Below are positions 55,792 to 63,564 of a stretch of DNA of 63,564 nucleotides, in pieces. A program made the translations under genes and the position numbers. The notes beneath the pieces are model-generated. The model was not told where the DNA came from. It saw only the letters and a program-made list of their open reading frames with translations, and made no database searches. The first letter of the stretch is position 1. Each line of letters starts with the position of its first letter. Origin of the DNA: Mesobacillus persicus (lineage in GTDB: Bacteria; Bacillota; Bacilli; Bacillales; Cytobacillaceae); assembly GCF_900109925.1 (NCBI RefSeq), contig NZ_FOBW01000019.1:1-63564 (forward strand), written 5' to 3'.

Positions 55792-57177
55792 TTACCCCTC
55801 CAGTGTGACCTTTAATGCCTCGCTGACAGAAGATACACCGATGAGGGTAATTCCCTTTGGTGCTGTCCATCCCCCGAGGTTGTTCTCTGGTAGGATGACC
55901 CTCTCGAAACCTAATTTCGCGGCTTCTTGAACACGCTGTTCAATCCGTGAAACCCGTCTCACTTCTCCTGTGAGGCCTACCTCACCAATAATACAGTCGG
56001 AAGCCCGAGTTGGCCTATCCCTGAAGCTAGATGCAATGCTGACCGCAATGGCTAAATCAATGGCTGGTTCATCAAGTTTCACTCCTCCAGCTACTTTTAA
56101 ATAAGCATCTTGGTTACCCAACAATAGTCCGACTCTTTTTTCCAGAACAGCCATAAGGAGGTTTACCCGATTATGATCCATCCCAGTAGCCATTCTCCTA
56201 GGATTCCCGTAGCTGGTCGGTGAAATTAAGGATTGAATTTCTACGAGCACAGGACGTGTCCCTTCCATTGAGGCTACTACCGTCGAACCTGAAGCGCCTT
56301 GGGAACGTTCCTCAAGGAAGATTTCCGAGGGATTAGCTACTTCTTCAAGTCCACCCTCCTTCATTTCAAAGATCCCCATTTCATTCGTCGAACCAAAGCG
56401 ATTTTTAACAGCACGCAAAATCCGATAGGTATGATGACGCTCTCCTTCAAAGTAAAGAACTGTATCGACCATATGTTCGAGGAGCCGTGGTCCGGCAATC
56501 GAGCCCTCTTTAGTCACGTGACCGACAATAAAAATGGCAATACCTTTTGTTTTAGCAATTCGCATGAGTTCGGCCGTACATTCCCTAACCTGTGACACAC
56601 TTCCCGGTGCAGAAGTCACTTCAGGATGATAAACAGTTTGAATGGAGTCAACGATGACAAACTCTGGAGAGCTCTTCTCAATTGTCCGGCTGATTTCCTC
56701 AAGGTTCGTTTCCGCATATACAAGTAAGCTATCAGAAGTGACCCCTAAACGGTCTGCCCGTAGCTTTGTTTGCCTTAAGGACTCTTCACCAGAGATATAT
56801 AAAACAGACTGATTCGTTTTTGCTAGCTGAAACGACACCTGAAGTAACAGCGTCGACTTCCCGATTCCTGGATCACCACCGATTAGGACAAGAGAACCTC
56901 TGACTACTCCCCCACCAAGAACTCGATTCAATTCAGTCAATTCCGTTTGAACTCGTGGCTCACTAAGTGTTTCTATCGTGGTAATTGGAGTCGCTTTCGC
57001 CGCAACACCTGTACTGGTGGTATGGTTAAAAGCCCCTCTACGCCCTGAGCCTGAACTCTCTGTCTCCTCAACCATCTTATTCCATTGCCCACAACCCGGG
57101 CATTTCCCCATCCATTTAGGTGATTCATATCCACATTCTTGGCACATAAATTTGGTTTTTCTTTTTGCCATTTTCAT
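55792..57177 (-). CDS. radA: DNA repair ATPase RadA
   Basis: 461 aa. N-terminal Cys4 zinc finger (CQECGY ... CPGCGQW), RecA-like ATPase with Walker [11 protein letters not shown] and the RadA-specific KNRFGSTNE motif, and a C-terminal Lon-protease-like domain ([16 protein letters not shown]). Processes recombination intermediates by branch migration. Start at 57177 (GGAAGGG, 5-nt spacing) or two codons later; both plausible. Part of the clpC operon. Confidence 0.96.
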   Translation of the reverse strand: MKMAKRKTKFMCQECGYESPKWMGKCPGCGQWNKMVEETESSGSGRRGAFNHTTSTGVAAKATPITTIETLSEPRVQTELTELNRVLGGGVVRGSLVLIGGDPGIGKSTLLLQVSFQLAKTNQSVLYISGEESLRQTKLRADRLGVTSDSLLVYAETNLEEISRTIEKSSPEFVIVDSIQTVYHPEVTSAPGSVSQVRECTAELMRIAKTKGIAIFIVGHVTKEGSIAGPRLLEHMVDTVLYFEGERHHTYRILRAVKNRFGSTNEMGIFEMKEGGLEEVANPSEIFLEERSQGASGSTVVASMEGTRPVLVEIQSLISPTSYGNPRRMATGMDHNRVNLLMAVLEKRVGLLLGNQDAYLKVAGGVKLDEPAIDLAIAVSIASSFRDRPTRASDCIIGEVGLTGEVRRVSRIEQRVQEAAKLGFERVILPENNLGGWTAPKGITLIGVSSVSEALKVTLEG

Positions 57178-57246
57178 TCTTTCCCTTCCAATATCTACTA
57201 CCCCAAAATCACAATACTAATCTTATTGTAAAATAAAAAGCCCTTA

Positions 57247-57283
57247 ATAAAAAAGGTATACGTACTCTGTCATACGTATACCT
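57247..57283 (-). terminator. Terminator between clpC and radA
   Basis: Perfect 11-bp stem AGGTATACGTA / TACGTATACCT (57254-57283) with 8-nt loop and TTTTTTATT on the minus strand. It lies inside what is an operon in B. subtilis, so it may only partly stop transcription. Confidence 0.8.
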
Positions 57284-57295
57284 CTTATTATTCGG

Positions 57296-57352
57296 TTCAA
57301 CTTCCAACAGTGGGGGGAATCCCCCCATCGTCGTTGAACTTAACTGGCTTTT
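57296..57352 (-). other. 5S rRNA-like fragment or hairpin after clpC
   Basis: Minus strand AGTTAAGTTCAACGACGATGG, GGGGATTCCCCCC, then GTTGGAAGTTGAAC. It resembles the middle and 3' part of 5S rRNA in this window (AGTTAAGCTTC..CGCCGATGG..GGGGTTTCCCCC..GTAGGAC). It also forms a hairpin with outer GTTCAAC / GTTGAAC and inner TGGGGGG / CCCCCCA arms. Remnant or chance likeness cannot be told by eye. Confidence 0.35.
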
Positions 57353-57361
57353 ACGAGTAGG

Positions 57362-59800
57362 TTACTTATTCACGATTTTATCAGGCGTTTTGACGGTAAA
57401 CTCACCATTTTCAACATCAATAGTGACATTTTGCCCCCTAAGCACCGTCCCTTTCAGAAGCTCTTCTGATAGATGATCCTCAATATGCTTCTGGATCGCC
57501 CTACGCAATGGACGAGCTCCATATTCTGGATCATACCCTTCTACTGTAATCTTCTCCTTGGCCGCATCTGTTATTTCTAGATCAATATCCTGTTCACTAA
57601 GTCGCTTCGTCAACTGCTCTGACATTAGTGTAACAATTTGTTTTAGATGTTCCTTTTCTAGAGAATGGAAGACAATAATTTCATCGATACGGTTCAGGAA
57701 CTCTGGACGGAAGGCCTTTTTTAATTCCTCCATTACTTTCCCTTTCATATCCTTATAATCTTGTTCACCATCTTGGATATTGAACCCAACATATTTGTTT
57801 CGTTTCAGTGCTTCAGCACCTACGTTTGATGTCATAATGAGAACTGTATTTCGAAAGTCCACTGTGCGACCTTTGGAATCGGTTAATCGTCCATCTTCAA
57901 GCACTTGGAGCAAGATATTAAATACGTCTGGATGAGCTTTCTCAATTTCATCTAAAAGAACGACTGAATATGGCTTTCTCCGTACTTTTTCTGTTAACTG
58001 TCCACCTTCATCATACCCAACATAGCCTGGAGGTGAGCCGACAAGACGAGATGTAGAATGTTTCTCCATGTATTCGGACATATCTACACGAATCATCGCA
58101 TCCTCATCACCAAACATCGCTTCAGCTAACGCACGAGCCAATTCGGTTTTACCGACACCTGTTGGTCCAAGGAAAACGAATGACCCAATAGGGCGTTTTG
58201 GATCTTTAAGCCCCGCTCTTGCCCGACGAACGGCTTTCGAAACGGCCTTAACTGCTTCATCCTGACCAATTAAACGGGAGTGTAGAATTTCCTCAAGCTT
58301 CAGGAGCTTTTGTGTTTCTGTTTCGGCTATTTTCGAGACAGGGATCCCAGTCCAGCTTGATACAACACTCGCAATATCCTCAACTGTTACTTCACTGTTT
58401 TCCTGCCCTTGCTTTTCTTTCCAAGTTTTCTTCGTATTCTCTAATTGTTCACGAAGACGTTGCTCTGTATCTCTTAAAGATGCAGCCTTTTCAAATTCCT
58501 GACTTTGAACAGACGCATCCTTTTCCTTGCGAACTTCTTCAAGTTTTTGCTCTAGTTCCTTTAAATTAGGTGGTGTTGTATAAGAGCGAAGACGAACCTT
58601 TGAACCCGCCTCATCAATTAAATCAATAGCCTTATCCGGTAGGAAACGGTCAGAGATATAGCGGTCAGAGAGTTTAACAGCTGCCTCAATGGCCTCATCA
58701 ATAATCGATACTCGGTGATGAGCTTCATATCTATCTCGTAATCCTTTTAAAATTTGAACGGATTCCTCTGGAGTCGGCTCATCAACAGTGATCGGTTGGA
58801 AACGTCTTTCTAACGCTGCATCCTTTTCAATATACTTCCTGTATTCATCAAGAGTCGTTGCTCCGATACATTGAAGCTCACCACGGGCTAGAGATGGCTT
58901 TAAGATATTAGAAGCATCAATGGCCCCCTCAGCTCCACCTGCGCCGATTAGGGTGTGCAACTCATCAATAAAGAGGATGATGTTCCCCGCTTGGCGAATT
59001 TCGTCCATTACCTTCTTCAAGCGATCTTCAAACTCACCGCGATATTTTGTACCTGCAACCACGGTTCCCATATCTAAGGTCATAACCCTTTTATCACGAA
59101 GGATTTCAGGGACTTCATTATTAACAATTTGCTGAGCCAGACCTTCAGCAATTGCGGTTTTACCAACACCAGGTTCACCAATTAAAACAGGATTGTTTTT
59201 AGTCCGTCTGCTTAAAACCTCAATGACCCTTTGAATCTCTTTGCTTCTGCCGATAACAGGATCAAGGCTTCCTTCTCTTGCAATCGCAGTTAAATCACGA
59301 GCAAGGCTATCGAGTGTTGGAGTATTGGCATTAACAGCAGACCCACCCTGATGACCTGATGTTTCGTTGCTGCCAAGAAGCTGGAGGACTTGCTGACGGG
59401 CTTTATTCAAGCTAACACCAAGATTATTCAATACTCTAGCTGCAACACCTTCTCCTTCGCGAATGAGCCCAAGTAGAATGTGTTCAGTACCTACATAAGA
59501 ATGGCCGAGCTTTCTCGCTTCATCCATTGAAAGTTCAATCACCTTTTTAGCCCTTGGTGTATAATGAATTGTTTGAGAACCTTCCTGGCCTTTGCCGATT
59601 AAATTCTCAACTTCTTTTTGAATCTTTTCTGACCCTAACCCTAATCCGTAAAGAGCCTTAGCGGCAATTCCTTCACCTTCACGAACAAGTCCAAGGAGGA
59701 TATGCTCCGTTCCAATATTATTATGACCAAGGCGTATTGCTTCTTCCTGTGCCAAAGCTAGCACCTTTTGCGCTCTTTCAGTAAACCGTCCAAACATCAT
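57362..59800 (-). CDS. clpC: ClpC, Hsp100 unfoldase of the ClpCP protease
   Basis: 812 aa. N-terminal double Clp-N repeat (residues ~1-145), AAA1 with Walker A GEPGVGKT, a middle coiled-coil/UVR-like domain (~410-460, [21 protein letters not shown]), AAA2 with GPTGVGKT and [11 protein letters not shown], and the loop for ClpP docking (NKYVGFN region). Works with MecA or McsB adaptors. ATG at 59800 (9 nt after AGGAGG); a TTG three codons upstream is less likely. Fourth gene of ctsR-mcsA-mcsB-clpC. Confidence 0.98.
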   Translation of the reverse strand: MMFGRFTERAQKVLALAQEEAIRLGHNNIGTEHILLGLVREGEGIAAKALYGLGLGSEKIQKEVENLIGKGQEGSQTIHYTPRAKKVIELSMDEARKLGHSYVGTEHILLGLIREGEGVAARVLNNLGVSLNKARQQVLQLLGSNETSGHQGGSAVNANTPTLDSLARDLTAIAREGSLDPVIGRSKEIQRVIEVLSRRTKNNPVLIGEPGVGKTAIAEGLAQQIVNNEVPEILRDKRVMTLDMGTVVAGTKYRGEFEDRLKKVMDEIRQAGNIILFIDELHTLIGAGGAEGAIDASNILKPSLARGELQCIGATTLDEYRKYIEKDAALERRFQPITVDEPTPEESVQILKGLRDRYEAHHRVSIIDEAIEAAVKLSDRYISDRFLPDKAIDLIDEAGSKVRLRSYTTPPNLKELEQKLEEVRKEKDASVQSQEFEKAASLRDTEQRLREQLENTKKTWKEKQGQENSEVTVEDIASVVSSWTGIPVSKIAETETQKLLKLEEILHSRLIGQDEAVKAVSKAVRRARAGLKDPKRPIGSFVFLGPTGVGKTELARALAEAMFGDEDAMIRVDMSEYMEKHSTSRLVGSPPGYVGYDEGGQLTEKVRRKPYSVVLLDEIEKAHPDVFNILLQVLEDGRLTDSKGRTVDFRNTVLIMTSNVGAEALKRNKYVGFNIQDGEQDYKDMKGKVMEELKKAFRPEFLNRIDEIIVFHSLEKEHLKQIVTLMSEQLTKRLSEQDIDLEITDAAKEKITVEGYDPEYGARPLRRAIQKHIEDHLSEELLKGTVLRGQNVTIDVENGEFTVKTPDKIVNK

Positions 59801-59818
59801 AAAGCTCAACCTCCTAAA

Positions 59819-60889
59819 TTATTGGTTCGTTTCCATTCGAATTCTTTCTCGTATTAAAGCCGCTCTGCGGATATCTCTTTCATCCGGGCGGAGAGGACCC
59901 CCTGCATATTGTTGCAGAAAACCTGGCTGAGTCAGAATCATCAGCTCATTTAAAATGCTTCTCGACAGGTTCTTAATATAGCCCATATCAATTCCTAACC
60001 GAACATCAGAGAGGCAACTAGCAGCTTCCTTTGTTTCAATTATCCTGCTATTCTCTAAAATTCCATAGGAACGGAACACTCTATCTTCTAATTGTATGTT
60101 CAATGTTTTCGCTAATGCTTCTCTAGCTGACCTTTCCTGAGAAATCAGTTGGGAAACAACCCCTTTTAGGTCTTCAACAATGTCTTCTTCTGATTTCCCT
60201 AAAGTCGTTTGGTTTGAGATTTGAAAAATATTCCCTTGAGCTTCACTACCCTCACCATAAATTCCTCTTACAACCAGTCCGAGTTGATTAATTGCCGGAA
60301 GAATTCGATTCATTTGTCTGGTGATCACAAGCCCTGGTAAATGCATCATGACGGACGCCCTTAAACCCGTACCAACATTGGTAGGACAACTTGTTAAGTA
60401 CCCATATTGTTCATCAAAGGCATAATTCAATTTTTCCTCTAACCAGTCATCCACCTCATTGGCTACCTTTAAACATTCTGTTAACTGCAATCCAGGAAAT
60501 AAACATTGGATACGAATATGATCCTCTTCATTAATCATAATGCTAATTTCCTCATTCTCTGATAAAAGAAAGGCGCCATGCATAGAATGTTCAGCAAGAT
60601 GGGGACTAATAAGATGTTTCTCAACTAAAACCCGCTTTTGCAGTGGTTGAATTTCATCAACTTTATGAAGTTCTAGTGGCCCGAATTCTGGGACAATCCC
60701 ACTAATTGTTCGTTCCTCTACCGCATTTATAATAGCTTCGGAGGAATCTCTGCTCGCGACCGTCGGAAATTCAAATTCTAATAGATTTCTCGCAAGGCGG
60801 ATACGGGAACTAAGTACAATATCTGAATCTGGTCCGTCTTCACTCATCCAGGAACTTACTGCCTGATTGATAAATCGTTCCAAAGACAT
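59819..60889 (-). CDS. mcsB: Protein-arginine kinase McsB
   Basis: 356 aa phosphagen-kinase-like enzyme that phosphorylates Arg to tag proteins for ClpCP and to inactivate Cts[10 protein letters not shown] nucleotide segment, catalytic loop [19 protein letters not shown], and C-terminal [17 protein letters not shown] that forms the phospho-Arg binding site. ATG 2 nt after the mcsA stop; activated by McsA. Confidence 0.96.
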   Translation of the reverse strand: MSLERFINQAVSSWMSEDGPDSDIVLSSRIRLARNLLEFEFPTVASRDSSEAIINAVEERTISGIVPEFGPLELHKVDEIQPLQKRVLVEKHLISPHLAEHSMHGAFLLSENEEISIMINEEDHIRIQCLFPGLQLTECLKVANEVDDWLEEKLNYAFDEQYGYLTSCPTNVGTGLRASVMMHLPGLVITRQMNRILPAINQLGLVVRGIYGEGSEAQGNIFQISNQTTLGKSEEDIVEDLKGVVSQLISQERSAREALAKTLNIQLEDRVFRSYGILENSRIIETKEAASCLSDVRLGIDMGYIKNLSRSILNELMILTQPGFLQQYAGGPLRPDERDIRRAALIRERIRMETNQ

Positions 60890-60891
60890 CC

Positions 60892-61431
60892 CTATTCCCC
60901 TCCCTTACGTTCATCTGCTAATTCTTTTTCTAAGGAGCGTATCTGGTCACGGACTTCTACTGCCGCCTCAAACTCTTCTTTATCTATATGCTCACTTAGC
61001 GTTTGTTTCAAACTTGCAATGTTCCTCTGCAATTGAAGGGTTCCGCCAACTCTTTTTGGGATTTTCCCAATATGGGTTGAGTTCCCGCTATGTAGTCGGC
61101 GAGTAACAGGGACTAACTGATCACGAAATGTTTCATAACAATTGCTACAACCAAATCGACCAACCTTGATAAATTTCGGGAAGGTCATTGAGCACTTCTC
61201 ACACTGTAGAATGCTTTCCTGTTGAAACGGTTCCTTTGTTTTTGCTTGAAAGGGAGAGTCCATATTCAAAAGACCTTGCAAGAAGTTGTTGATTGGGCCT
61301 TGACTCAGTAAAAACATTTCGCCTTTTTCCTGTGCACATCGTTCACACAAATGTAACTCCGTTTTTTCTCCATTGCTGAAATTAGTAAAATGGAGAGTTG
61401 CCGGTTTTTCATTACACTCCTGGCATACCAT
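60892..61431 (-). CDS. mcsA: McsA, activator of McsB
   Basis: 179 aa. N-terminal Zn fingers with CQEC, CERC, CEKC and CSNC pairs, and a C-terminal UVR domain ([25 protein letters not shown]). Required for McsB kinase activity and CtsR control. Follows ctsR by ~30 bp. Confidence 0.95.
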   Translation of the reverse strand: MVCQECNEKPATLHFTNFSNGEKTELHLCERCAQEKGEMFLLSQGPINNFLQGLLNMDSPFQAKTKEPFQQESILQCEKCSMTFPKFIKVGRFGCSNCYETFRDQLVPVTRRLHSGNSTHIGKIPKRVGGTLQLQRNIASLKQTLSEHIDKEEFEAAVEVRDQIRSLEKELADERKGGE

Positions 61432-61460
61432 ACTACTCTCACCTCTTAACTCGTGAAAAA

Positions 61461-61922
61461 TTACTTATATTTGATGGCCATTAGCATTGCCCTCAACATT
61501 CTCGAGCGTAGCTCATCCCTTTGTGGCAAATCTAGATGGATAACTGATCGATCTAAAACACTTTGCATTATTTTTGCTTCCCTTACGGTTATTACTTTTT
61601 CTTCCACAAGGCGGAAGATGATGTTTTCGGCAACAGCTTGTGAGATTCGTTGATTAAATAACGATAACAGCTGTTCAATTAGGTGGGCATCATCATGGGA
61701 CTGTACCTTCATAATTCGAATATACCCCCCGCCACCGCGTTTGCTTTCCACGATATAACCGCGTTCAATGGTGAATCTAGTATTAATTACATAGTTAATC
61801 TGGGACGGTACGCATTCGAATTTATCGGCTATTTCACTCCGTTTAATTTCAACGAGATCCTGCTCACTCATCTCCAATACCGCTTTTAGGTAATTTTCAA
61901 TGATATCCGATATATTCCTCAC
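61461..61922 (-). CDS. ctsR: CtsR, class III heat-shock repressor
   Basis: 153 aa. Winged helix-turn-helix N-domain with the glycine-rich wing (ESKRGGGGYIRIMKV) that senses heat, and a C-terminal dimerisation domain. GTG start at 61922, 7 nt after GGGGGAGG (MRNISDIIENYLKAV); the longer ORF covers the promoter. Represses its own operon through the box at 61943-61958 and probably clpP and clpE elsewhere. Confidence 0.97.
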   Translation of the reverse strand: MRNISDIIENYLKAVLEMSEQDLVEIKRSEIADKFECVPSQINYVINTRFTIERGYIVESKRGGGGYIRIMKVQSHDDAHLIEQLLSLFNQRISQAVAENIIFRLVEEKVITVREAKIMQSVLDRSVIHLDLPQRDELRSRMLRAMLMAIKYK

Positions 61923-61942
61923 AAAACCTCCCCCAATCTGAC

Positions 61943-61958
61943 TTTGACTATCTTTGAC
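61943..61958. promoter_or_regulatory. CtsR operator (heptad direct repeat)
   Basis: Minus strand GTCAAAGATAGTCAAA, matching the CtsR consensus (two GTCAAA heptads with 3-nt spacing). It overlaps the expected transcription start just downstream of the -10 box. Confidence 0.93.
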
Positions 61959-61962
61959 ATTA

Positions 61963-61991
61963 ATTATACATAAAATCAAATCCCTATGCAA
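61963..61991 (-). promoter_or_regulatory. Sigma-A promoter of the ctsR-clpC operon
   Basis: Minus strand TTGCAT (61986-61991), 17-bp spacer, TATAAT (61963-61968). Confidence 0.82.
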
Positions 61992-62147
61992 TTCATGCAA
62001 CAGTTCTATTTTGCCCATTTTTATGTATGGTAAAACTAGGTATTTACTGATTATATCTAGTACCCTTGCAGTTATTTGTTAAACATTTTTTCGTTCGACA
62101 ATTAGCTACAGGATTCACTGTTGGGGTGGTGAGGGGGATGTAGAATA

Positions 62148-62177
62148 GGGAGGTATACTCCCTGTAGAGGGAGTATA
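62148..62177. promoter_or_regulatory. Three-arm GGGAG/CTCCC dyad upstream of a tiny ORF
   Basis: Arms GGGAG (62148-62152), CTCCC (62158-62162), GGGAG (62169-62173). The first two make one hairpin; the last two make a longer one (TATACTCCC / GGGAGTATA, 62154-62177). They exclude each other. A TATAAT overlaps the right arm (62174-62179), but no -35 is seen. Confidence 0.45.
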
Positions 62178-62243
62178 ATTTTGTTCAAAAAACCATTTAA
62201 TAAGAGCACTATTTTATTATTAAAAAACAGGAGATATAATGTA

Positions 62244-62279
62244 ATGGGTTCGGGTTCAGGTTCAGAATACAAAAACTAA
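62244..62279 (+). CDS. Possible 11-aa microprotein MGSGSGSEYKN
   Basis: ATG followed by alternating Gly-Ser codons and EYKN, stop TAA. AGGAG lies 11 nt upstream. Followed at 62283-62314 by an AGCAGTCT / AGACTGCT hairpin. May be chance; no known family recognised. Confidence 0.25.
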   Translation: MGSGSGSEYKN

Positions 62280-62282
62280 ATT

Positions 62283-62314
62283 AGCAGTCTTAATCGCAAC
62301 TGAATGAGACTGCT
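62283..62314 (+). terminator. Hairpin, possible weak terminator
   Basis: AGCAGTCT / AGACTGCT with a 16-nt loop, followed by GATTTATATATATA rather than a clean U-tract. The following 62315-62518 has no gene or repeat that I can support. Confidence 0.4.
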
Positions 62315-62518
62315 GATTTATATATATATGGGTTTATATAATGAAGGTAAATACACACTTAATTTTGCCTCTTTTAACAAAATGACATTAGTTTCTGTCA
62401 GCATGAAAATTCCCATTCTGATGGTTATATCAATTGGTGTGCTACAAATGATATATAACTAGCAGGCTGGGTGTTGATGTCTGAGGTAGATAAATGAAGC
62501 AGAACTCTGATTGTTTAA

Positions 62519-62930
62519 ATAAGGGGAATTTTTCCCGTTATCCTGCAGAATAGGGCCCGGTTCAGAGGAAATAAGGGGAGTTTTTCCCGTTAAGACAAAG
62601 CAAATGATCCATTTTAATGTTTTTGGAGTAAATAGGGGGAATCTTTCCCTCTATTTACTCTATTTTTCGTGCCTTTTACTCAATAAGGGGAATTTCTCCC
62701 CTTATTTCAGTAGCATATTTGCTGGCCATTCTTGAAGAGCTGGAAATCCCTAACCGTTGCTTTCTTGGGATAAAAAATACTTTGGGCATATAAAATGTCT
62801 CAAAGCATTTTTCTTATTGATTTACCCGCCAAGTTCCCTTTTAATTCTACTGCGAACTACTATACGAAAAGCATCAATGTTAGTTCGTATTTTTATGATT
62901 CAAAATAGAACCCGTTAGATTAATGCTAGT
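62519..62930. repeat. Diverged intergenic repeat, copy 2 (hairpin cluster)
   Basis: About 410 bp aligning with copy 1 (1600-1950) in the same orientation. Hairpins at 62522-62536 and 62572-62588 (GGGA / TCCC), a longer one with AGTAAATAG / CTATTTACT arms at 62627-62659, and AATAAGGGGA / TCCCCTTATT at 62683-62708. At the sites where copy 1 has CGGA/TCCG this copy has GGGA/TCCC. No coding potential. Confidence 0.78.
62776..62810. terminator. Hairpin within copy 2, counterpart of 1856-1884
   Basis: AATACTTTGGG ... CTCAAAGCATT with one mismatch and a wobble, followed by TTTTC. Weaker than its copy-1 equivalent. Confidence 0.45.
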
Positions 62931-62974
62931 GCTTAAATTAACCTATGCTTTATATGGTTTCCAAAATTATTTTT

Positions 62975-63085
62975 ATCCCAGTACTAGGATTAAACCGCTT
63001 TGTACGAACATTAAGTGGTCTTTTCTTAGATTAAAGTTTCTAAAAGTGGTTTTACTCCGAGTACTAGGATAATACCTCTAGAAAA
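62975..63085. repeat. Two AGTACTAGGAT palindromic direct repeats
   Basis: TTATCCCAGTACTAGGATTA (near 62977-62996) and ACTCCGAGTACTAGGATAAT (near 63055-63074), each a dyad around AGTACT, about 78 bp apart. They lie downstream of the 5S terminator. Function unknown. Confidence 0.5.
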
Positions 63086-63188
63086 ACTAGTAGTAACTAG
63101 TATTATTCTGACTGTTTCCCCTTCAAAAGAGAACTTAAAACAAGCAAAACTACTAAAAGATTAAGTAAAAATGACCTTTTTAGATAAA

Positions 63189-63224
63189 CACAAAAAAAGA
63201 ACAGCCATTAATCAGCTGTTCTTT
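63189..63224 (-). terminator. Terminator of the rRNA operon
   Basis: Minus strand AAAGAACAGC / GCTGTTCTTT (63196-63224) with 9-nt loop and a TTTTTTTG tract, just after 5S rRNA. No tRNA genes follow. Confidence 0.93.
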
Positions 63225-63230
63225 CATTTT

Positions 63231-63347
<117 letters not shown>

Positions 63348-63454
63348 TATTTAATTAAGAGAAAATTATTTTGCTTGCGCAAAAAATCTTGTTCCCTCAA
63401 AACTAGATAATGTAATCAGAAGGTAAAGTCATTCATATCAATCTTAACTTTATA

Positions 63455-63564
<110 letters not shown>

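Noticed and set aside
62342-62386. 14-codon ORF MKVNTHLILPLLTK
   Set aside because: No ribosome binding site and no supporting context.

Overview
The window reads as a chromosomal core segment of an endospore-forming Bacillaceae (Bacillus sensu lato). It begins inside a 16S rRNA gene and ends inside a 23S rRNA gene, both on the minus strand. Between them lie, in reverse orientation, the genes that Bacillus subtilis carries between its rrnW and rrnI operons: ctsR-mcsA-mcsB-clpC-radA-disA-yacL-ispD-ispF-gltX-cysE-cysS-mrnC-rlmB-rae1-sigH-rpmG-secE-nusG-rplKAJL-ybxB-rpoBC-rpsLG-fusA-tuf, the S10/spc/alpha ribosomal operons, ecfA1-ecfA2-ecfT-truA-rplM-rpsI, then ybaK-cwlD-salA-gerD-kbaA-pdaB. Sporulation and germination genes (gerD, cwlD, pdaB, kbaA, sigH), AGGAGG-type ribosome binding sites, frequent GTG/TTG starts and low-GC intergenic DNA fit this assignment. 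The species cannot be named from the sequence alone.

Layout from left to right: 1-400, 5' end of a 16S gene with tandem rrn promoters; 402-5857, a small unknown gene and the sporulation/germination cluster pdaB, kbaA, gerD, salA, cwlD, ybaK; 5960-7894, a self-contained MFS exporter/TetR operon with two operators, not part of the conserved order; 7900-8480, a gene-free stretch with a 52-bp tandem array of hairpins; 8527-12788, rpsI-rplM-truA and an ECF transporter energising module; 13184-27958, the alpha, spc and S10 operons with adk, map, infA, secY and rpoA; 28689-33056, tuf, fusA, rpsG, rpsL; 33377-40890, rpoC and rpoB, separated by an unusual 353 bp holding two palindromic repeats; 41111-46471, ybxB, rplL, rplJ, rplA, rplK, nusG, secE, rpmG, sigH; 46544-52142, RNA-processing genes and cysS/cysE behind a cysteine T-box, then gltX; 52192-55777, ispF, ispD, yacL, disA; 55792-61922, radA and the CtsR-controlled clpC operon; 61923-63230, gene-poor DNA with repeats; then 5S and 23S rRNA.

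Almost all genes point leftward and serve growth: ribosome, RNA polymerase, elongation factors, Sec translocon, nucleotide and tRNA-synthetase functions, plus stress proteolysis and c-di-AMP synthesis. Regulation visible in the DNA includes sigma-A promoters before most operons, an L10 leader with attenuator, a probable L13 leader, a Cys T-box, a CtsR box, a candidate sigma-G promoter before gerD, and a possible attenuator before nusG.

The most unusual material is non-coding: (i) a roughly 350-400-bp intergenic element present as two diverged copies (about 1600-1950 and 62519-62930) whose short hairpins have switched in concert from CGGA/TCCG to GGGA/TCCC; (ii) five tandem 52-bp hairpin units at 7971-8222, flanked by single motifs of the first type; (iii) a third palindromic repeat family inside the rpoB-rpoC and rplA-rplK gaps; (iv) RNA structures that could mask the cwlD ribosome binding site or attenuate nusG. 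I saw no phage, insertion sequence, CRISPR array or tRNA gene.
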